From Lachnospiraceae bacterium (GTDB taxonomy: Bacteria > Bacillota > Clostridia > Lachnospirales > Lachnospiraceae), in NCBI GenBank assembly GCA_014804265.1, contig JAAVAC010000011.1:65086-118874 (forward strand): 53,789 bases of DNA, given 5' to 3'. Both the position numbers and the translations under genes were made by a program. This document shows positions 50,035-53,789 of this stretch, piece after piece. How positions within the stretch are numbered: the stretch's first letter is position 1; every line of letters begins with the position of its first letter. Below the pieces are notes generated by a model. It had not been told where the DNA came from and did no database searches. It saw nothing but the letters and a program-made list of their open reading frames with translations.

Positions 50035-51624
50035 ATGATTGAAATTATAAGAGAGGAAACTCTGAAGGAGCGGGAAGAAAGAAGAAAAAAAGAACAAAGT
50101 TCAAAAAAAGGACAAGCAAATGAGAAACGGACAAAACATCAGGGGCAGGAGGCAGTGGAAAATGAAAAGTACGAAGAAAAGCAGCAGGGAACCTGTGGAT
50201 TACCTAAAAATATCAGACAGATAGGCGACAGCAGCGGTGTGGAGAAAATCTACATAGAAGATTATGTGATGACTCATATGAAACAACTGGCAGCCTATGG
50301 GGATGAGAAACCCAAAGTGCTCATTTTATATGGGCAGCGGGAAATCATAGAAGGGCAGCTGTTCTGGTTCATAAGCGGGGCCGTGCAGGCAGAAGCAATT
50401 GACTCGTTCATGGATAAAATCGTATTTGATGAAAAGCTTTGGATACAGATCAATGAGACAGCAAATCGTTTTTTCAATGGTCTGGCTATTCTTGGCTGGG
50501 CATTTTTGAAAAAAGGCGGGGACAGCTATTGGGATGAAATGATCTCAAGCACTCATAGAAAGTTTTTTCGCCCGGATCAAAAAATCTTCTTTGAATATAT
50601 TATGAATGAACGTATCGAAAATATGTATTTATTTGAAAATGGAAAAATGGACAGGCAGTCTGGGTTTTACATTTACTACGAAAGAAATGAGCCCATGCAG
50701 AATTATATGCTTGCCTATAAGGAAGAGGAGACGGAGCAGGTAGAAGAATTTACGGGAGACCAGGCAACCAAACAATTTCGGGCTATCGTGCAGGAAAAAA
50801 AGGAACAAATGCGCAGGCGGCATACAATGGGGCTCTTATATGGAACCAGTGCCATTTTGGTAATGGTAATTATGGTTATCGGCATCACCATGTTGAACAA
50901 CTATGAAAAAATGCAGAATATGGAGAAGGTACTTTACGAAATATCCGGACAGATGGAAGAAGTGCAGGCGGTGGAAACAGGAGAGGAGCTTGTAAACGGG
51001 AAAGCAACAGGAGAAACAGGAAATGATGTGGTAGAAACTACTGCTGGAGTGATCACAAAGAATCCGGATGCAGAGATGGATGGTTCTAAAGAAGATTCAA
51101 ACAGTGCAGAGAATGCAAATAGTCAGGACTCATCCCAGGAAGCCGCTTATGCCAATGCAGCGGAGAATGGAAATCCGGATAGTGGAGAAGCCGCAGTGGG
51201 TCAGGACAACGGGGTAAATGAGGAAACGGCAGCTAATGCAAATCATGCGGCAGCCGGGGAAGAATCAGGAGAACCGGGAGTCGGGACGAATGCAGGAGAA
51301 TCAAGTAATGGGGAAGACCAGCAGAATGAAGCGACCCCGGATAATACAGCAGATCCAAATAGTGCTTCTAAGGAAAATGCGGCTGAACCGGATAACAAAA
51401 GCAATGAGGCTGTAGAAAATTCCGAAGGAACTTCAAAAGATGGACAAGCAACGGAAACAGCTGCATCCATACCAAAAGAATATATCATTCAAAAAGGGGA
51501 TACCTTGGCGAAAATCAGTCGGAAATTCTATGGTACGGAAAATATGATTAAGAAAATATGTGAACTGAACCATATTCAGGATATGGACAACATTCTATAT
51601 GGAGAAAAAATACTTCTCCCTTAA
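50035..51624 (+). CDS. Single-pass membrane protein with C-terminal LysM domain
   Basis: 529 residues. The cytoplasmic N-terminal half starts with a charged coiled stretch (about 5-55) and a folded domain (about 70-240) that I do not recognise with certainty; its pattern IYIEDYVMTHMKQL...LILYGQREIIEGQLFWFISGAV faintly recalls JAB/MPN folds. A membrane helix lies at about 263-285. The outside part is a long low-complexity linker rich in Glu, Asn, Ala and Ser, and a terminal LysM domain (about 480-529, YIIQKGDTLAKISRKFYGT) that binds peptidoglycan. It would connect a cytoplasmic domain to the wall. The role is unknown. Confidence 0.82.
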   Translation: MIEIIREETLKEREERRKKEQSSKKGQANEKRTKHQGQEAVENEKYEEKQQGTCGLPKNIRQIGDSSGVEKIYIEDYVMTHMKQLAAYGDEKPKVLILYGQREIIEGQLFWFISGAVQAEAIDSFMDKIVFDEKLWIQINETANRFFNGLAILGWAFLKKGGDSYWDEMISSTHRKFFRPDQKIFFEYIMNERIENMYLFENGKMDRQSGFYIYYERNEPMQNYMLAYKEEETEQVEEFTGDQATKQFRAIVQEKKEQMRRRHTMGLLYGTSAILVMVIMVIGITMLNNYEKMQNMEKVLYEISGQMEEVQAVETGEELVNGKATGETGNDVVETTAGVITKNPDAEMDGSKEDSNSAENANSQDSSQEAAYANAAENGNPDSGEAAVGQDNGVNEETAANANHAAAGEESGEPGVGTNAGESSNGEDQQNEATPDNTADPNSASKENAAEPDNKSNEAVENSEGTSKDGQATETAASIPKEYIIQKGDTLAKISRKFYGTENMIKKICELNHIQDMDNILYGEKILLP

Positions 51625-51675
51625 GAAAAAAAATGGTATAATGTCCACGAACGCAATGCGGCAAGGAAAGATTGC

Positions 51676-52941
51676 ATGACAATGCGAAGTAACAGCCAAA
51701 ACAACAGGCATAAACACCGACAGAAAAACGGGAAGGGTCAAATGCAAATGAAAAGCATAGCAGAATTTTTCCGGAATCTTTTTTCCGGAAACTCTGAAAT
51801 TACATATAAAGATAAAATACTTAAACATCGTTTACATATACTATATAGATGCGCTTTGATATTTATCCTGGTTTTTGTAATAATTGCGGCTGTGAAGGTC
51901 CAGATCAATAATCGGGTATATTCAGAATTCGAGGTAATTGAGGAAAACAGCAGGGAAGGTACGGAAAACAGCATTTATGAAAATTATGATGGAAATTTAT
52001 TAGTGCACAGTAAGGATGGCATTACAGCTTTTGATAAAAAAGGAGTAAAGCTTTGGAATCAACCTTATGAAATGCAGAATCCCATTGTTAGAATTGCGGG
52101 ACAATATGTTGCGGTTGGGGATTATAGGGGCAGCATTATTTATATTATGGATGTGAGCGGGTTAAAGAGTCAAGTAAACACGGACATGATCATTCAGGAT
52201 TTTACCATTTCGGAGAAAGGTGTAGTAACTGCTATTCTGGATAGAGGGGATTCTACCTTGATTAGATTGATTTCGGCGGAGGGGACCACTATTATTGATA
52301 TGAGAACGTCTATGGCGGATAACGGTTATCCCTTGGCGGCAAGTCTCTCACAGGACAACCTGAAATTGGGAGTATCCTATTTGAAGGCGAAAAATGCCCA
52401 GATTAATACCAGTATCGCATTTTACAATTTCGGTGACGTTGGGCAGAATAAAAGTGAGAATTTAGTCAGTGGCTATAATGTGGAAGAGGAAGTCATTCCA
52501 TTTTTAAAATATGTAAATAGCACTACAGCTGTGGCATTGGGGAATGAAAAGCTGTTAATCTTTAAAGGAAAACAGATTCCGGAGCTGTCCCGGGAAGTGA
52601 CCATAGAGGAAGAAGTGCAAAGCATTTATTATAGTGAGAATCACGTGGCTTTGGTCTTTCATAATACTTCGTCTGATGAAAAGTATCGGGTGGAAGTATA
52701 TGATGTGAGTGGAAAACAGGAGTGCTCCTTTTTGACGGATGTGGAATATAAGGAAATCCTGATAAAGAACAATGACCTGATTGTATATAATGAAAGCTCG
52801 GTGGAGATGTATAATACTAAGGGAGAAAAAAAGTATAAAGGCTCCTTTGGTGAAAATGTCAGTGTCATTATGCCGTTAACGGGCAGAGGGAAGTTCTTGG
52901 TTGTAAAAGAAAATACAATAGAAACAATTAGATTACGTTAA
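51676..52941 (+). CDS. DUF5711-type membrane-anchored beta-propeller protein
   Basis: 421 residues: a basic cytoplasmic N-terminus, a membrane helix at about 56-75 (RCALIFILVFVIIAAVKV), and an extracellular region of repeated beta strands (DGNLLVHSKDGITAFDKKG; GDYRGSIIYIMDVSG; ISEKGVVTAILDRG) reading like a WD40/PQQ-type propeller. The wording fits DUF5711 of Lachnospiraceae. AAGGAAAG precedes the ATG. It lies between a LysM protein and a CvpA-like protein and may be part of an envelope-monitoring or division-linked set. Function unknown. Confidence 0.72.
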   Translation: MTMRSNSQNNRHKHRQKNGKGQMQMKSIAEFFRNLFSGNSEITYKDKILKHRLHILYRCALIFILVFVIIAAVKVQINNRVYSEFEVIEENSREGTENSIYENYDGNLLVHSKDGITAFDKKGVKLWNQPYEMQNPIVRIAGQYVAVGDYRGSIIYIMDVSGLKSQVNTDMIIQDFTISEKGVVTAILDRGDSTLIRLISAEGTTIIDMRTSMADNGYPLAASLSQDNLKLGVSYLKAKNAQINTSIAFYNFGDVGQNKSENLVSGYNVEEEVIPFLKYVNSTTAVALGNEKLLIFKGKQIPELSREVTIEEEVQSIYYSENHVALVFHNTSSDEKYRVEVYDVSGKQECSFLTDVEYKEILIKNNDLIVYNESSVEMYNTKGEKKYKGSFGENVSVIMPLTGRGKFLVVKENTIETIRLR

Positions 52942-52980
52942 GAAGGCCCGAACGACAGACGGGCGGAATAGGAAGAAAAA

Positions 52981-53490
52981 ATGAATGAGCTGCTTATTTT
53001 TACAGCAGTATTGCTGTTAGGCTTTGCCATACATGGATTGTATGCAGGATTTGTAAAAACAGTTTTTACACTTGCTTTAAAAATAGTTACTTTAATTATC
53101 GGCACGACGATTACGCCGTATATTACGAGTTTTTTATTCAAGGATATTACCAGTGGAAGCGGAGAGTTAGTGAATCATGCGGTTGTATTTATTGTCCTGT
53201 ATGGAATGATAATCATTGGAGCAAGAGTTCTGATTACTTCCCTAAATATTCTGGCTAAGCTTCCTATTCTGAAAAGCATGAATAGAATATGTGGTTTTGT
53301 TGCGGGACTGATAGAAGGAATACTTGTGTTGTGGATTGTGTTTGCAATAGCTTTTGCAATATCTTCCACACCTTTGGGTTCCTGGATAGAGGAGAGAGCA
53401 ATGGAGAGCGCCTTTCTTGCTTTTTTCTATGAAAACAATTTGATTACGCATATTATGAATGATTTATTTCTGTCCCATGGTATGAAATGA
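52981..53490 (+). CDS. CvpA family membrane protein
   Basis: 169 residues with four hydrophobic helices (e.g. LLIFTAVLLLGFAIHGLYAG; VVFIVLYGMIIIGARVLI; GLIEGILVLWIVFAIAFAI) and the family pattern of a helix, GLYAGFVKT, then a helix ending near a proline. CvpA proteins are linked to colicin V production in E. coli and to envelope stress survival in others; the exact role here is unknown. TAGGAAGAAA precedes the ATG, 39 bases after the DUF5711 gene, so the two are probably one transcript. Confidence 0.85.
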   Translation: MNELLIFTAVLLLGFAIHGLYAGFVKTVFTLALKIVTLIIGTTITPYITSFLFKDITSGSGELVNHAVVFIVLYGMIIIGARVLITSLNILAKLPILKSMNRICGFVAGLIEGILVLWIVFAIAFAISSTPLGSWIEERAMESAFLAFFYENNLITHIMNDLFLSHGMK

Positions 53491-53530
53491 GAAAAAATTA
53501 CAAAATTTCCAAAAAAGTTTTAAAAAGGTG

Positions 53531-53559
53531 TTGACAATCTGAAACCTAAATGATAGTAT
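53531..53559 (+). promoter_or_regulatory. Strong promoter at the right edge
   Basis: Perfect TTGACA (53531-53536), 17 bases, TAGTAT (53554-53559), followed by a GCCGC.../...GCGGC hairpin (about 53567-53588). Confidence 0.7.
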
Positions 53560-53789
53560 ATACAAGCCGCTTGTGATGAGCAGGCGGCAAAACAACTGAT
53601 TTTCCTTGAGAAAATCGGACAAAGTACCTTGACAAATAAACAGCAATGCAACCCTGAAATTCTAAGAGAAAAGTACCTGATGAAGAATCGGGGAAAAAGA
53701 AATTCAGAGAGTTCGAACAAAGAAAACGAACCAAAACAGTAAAGAACGGTAAAATTAGCTAGAAGTTGATTTTGACCGGATCAAGGAAA
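53560..53789 (+). other. Structured non-coding leader, possibly of an rRNA operon beyond the window
   Basis: No coding frame or tRNA is seen. After the edge promoter comes a GC-rich hairpin, a second TTTTCC/GAAAA hairpin (about 53602-53616), then a leader with ACCTTGACAAATAAACAGC wording like the spacer/leader regions of Clostridial rRNA operons. No mature 16S sequence is reached. Assignment is tentative. Confidence 0.4.

Overview
The window looks like a chromosomal segment of a low-to-moderate GC gut Firmicute of the family Lachnospiraceae; the genus cannot be fixed from sequence alone. Evidence: strong AGGAGG ribosome sites, a large Clostridia-type SRP RNA, BirA-regulated bioY, an HrcA/CIRCE-controlled hsp20, split transketolase genes, fibro-slime/LPXTG surface proteins and the pfk-dnaX-ybaB-recR order.

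Layout. 1-2.3 kb: a sensor PP2C phosphatase cut by the left edge. 2.4-8.1 kb: bioY under tandem BirA operators, then (minus strand) a class C sortase and its probable 1295-residue LPXTG fibro-slime substrate. 8.6-13.3 kb: chemoreceptor, LCP wall-polymer ligase and a PrsA-like foldase. 13.7-19.8 kb: the most unusual region. A secreted VWA/calcium-repeat protein is followed by one orphan and one decayed copy of its own C-terminal end, interleaved with five complete and one broken paralogous small membrane protein genes. This has the architecture of a polymorphic toxin with silent tip cassettes and an immunity array. 20-24 kb: ECF sigma, its probable anti-sigma, and a transglutaminase-like lipoprotein. 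24.1-27.8 kb: a response-regulator remnant, a flavodoxin-like protein, TcdA, Hsp20 and a small membrane protein.

27.8-36.7 kb is accessory: hsdS and hsdM without hsdR, a 33-residue holin-like type I toxin candidate with a predicted convergent antisense RNA, an AraC remnant, a MATE pump, an XRE regulator, a LytTR/GHKL two-component pair, and a 15-codon ORF whose ribosome site sits in mutually exclusive hairpins. 36.8-38.6 kb: an overlapping, cysteine-rich DUF4474/metallophosphoesterase pair. 38.7-41 kb: SRP RNA and the two transketolase subunits.

41-49.9 kb is core metabolism and replication. A pantothenate-to-CoA operon (DUF2520 reductase, panB, panC, panD, coaBC) is followed by pfk-dnaX-ybaB-recR. 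These operons are separated by very long inverted repeats: one with perfect 50-nt arms, one with 64-nt arms and one with 36-nt arms. The first and third share termini and core although their arm sequences differ. 50-53.5 kb: a LysM membrane protein, a DUF5711 protein and a CvpA-like protein. The window ends in a strong promoter and a structured leader that may belong to an rRNA operon lying outside it.

All family assignments come from reading motifs and domain order; no database search was run.
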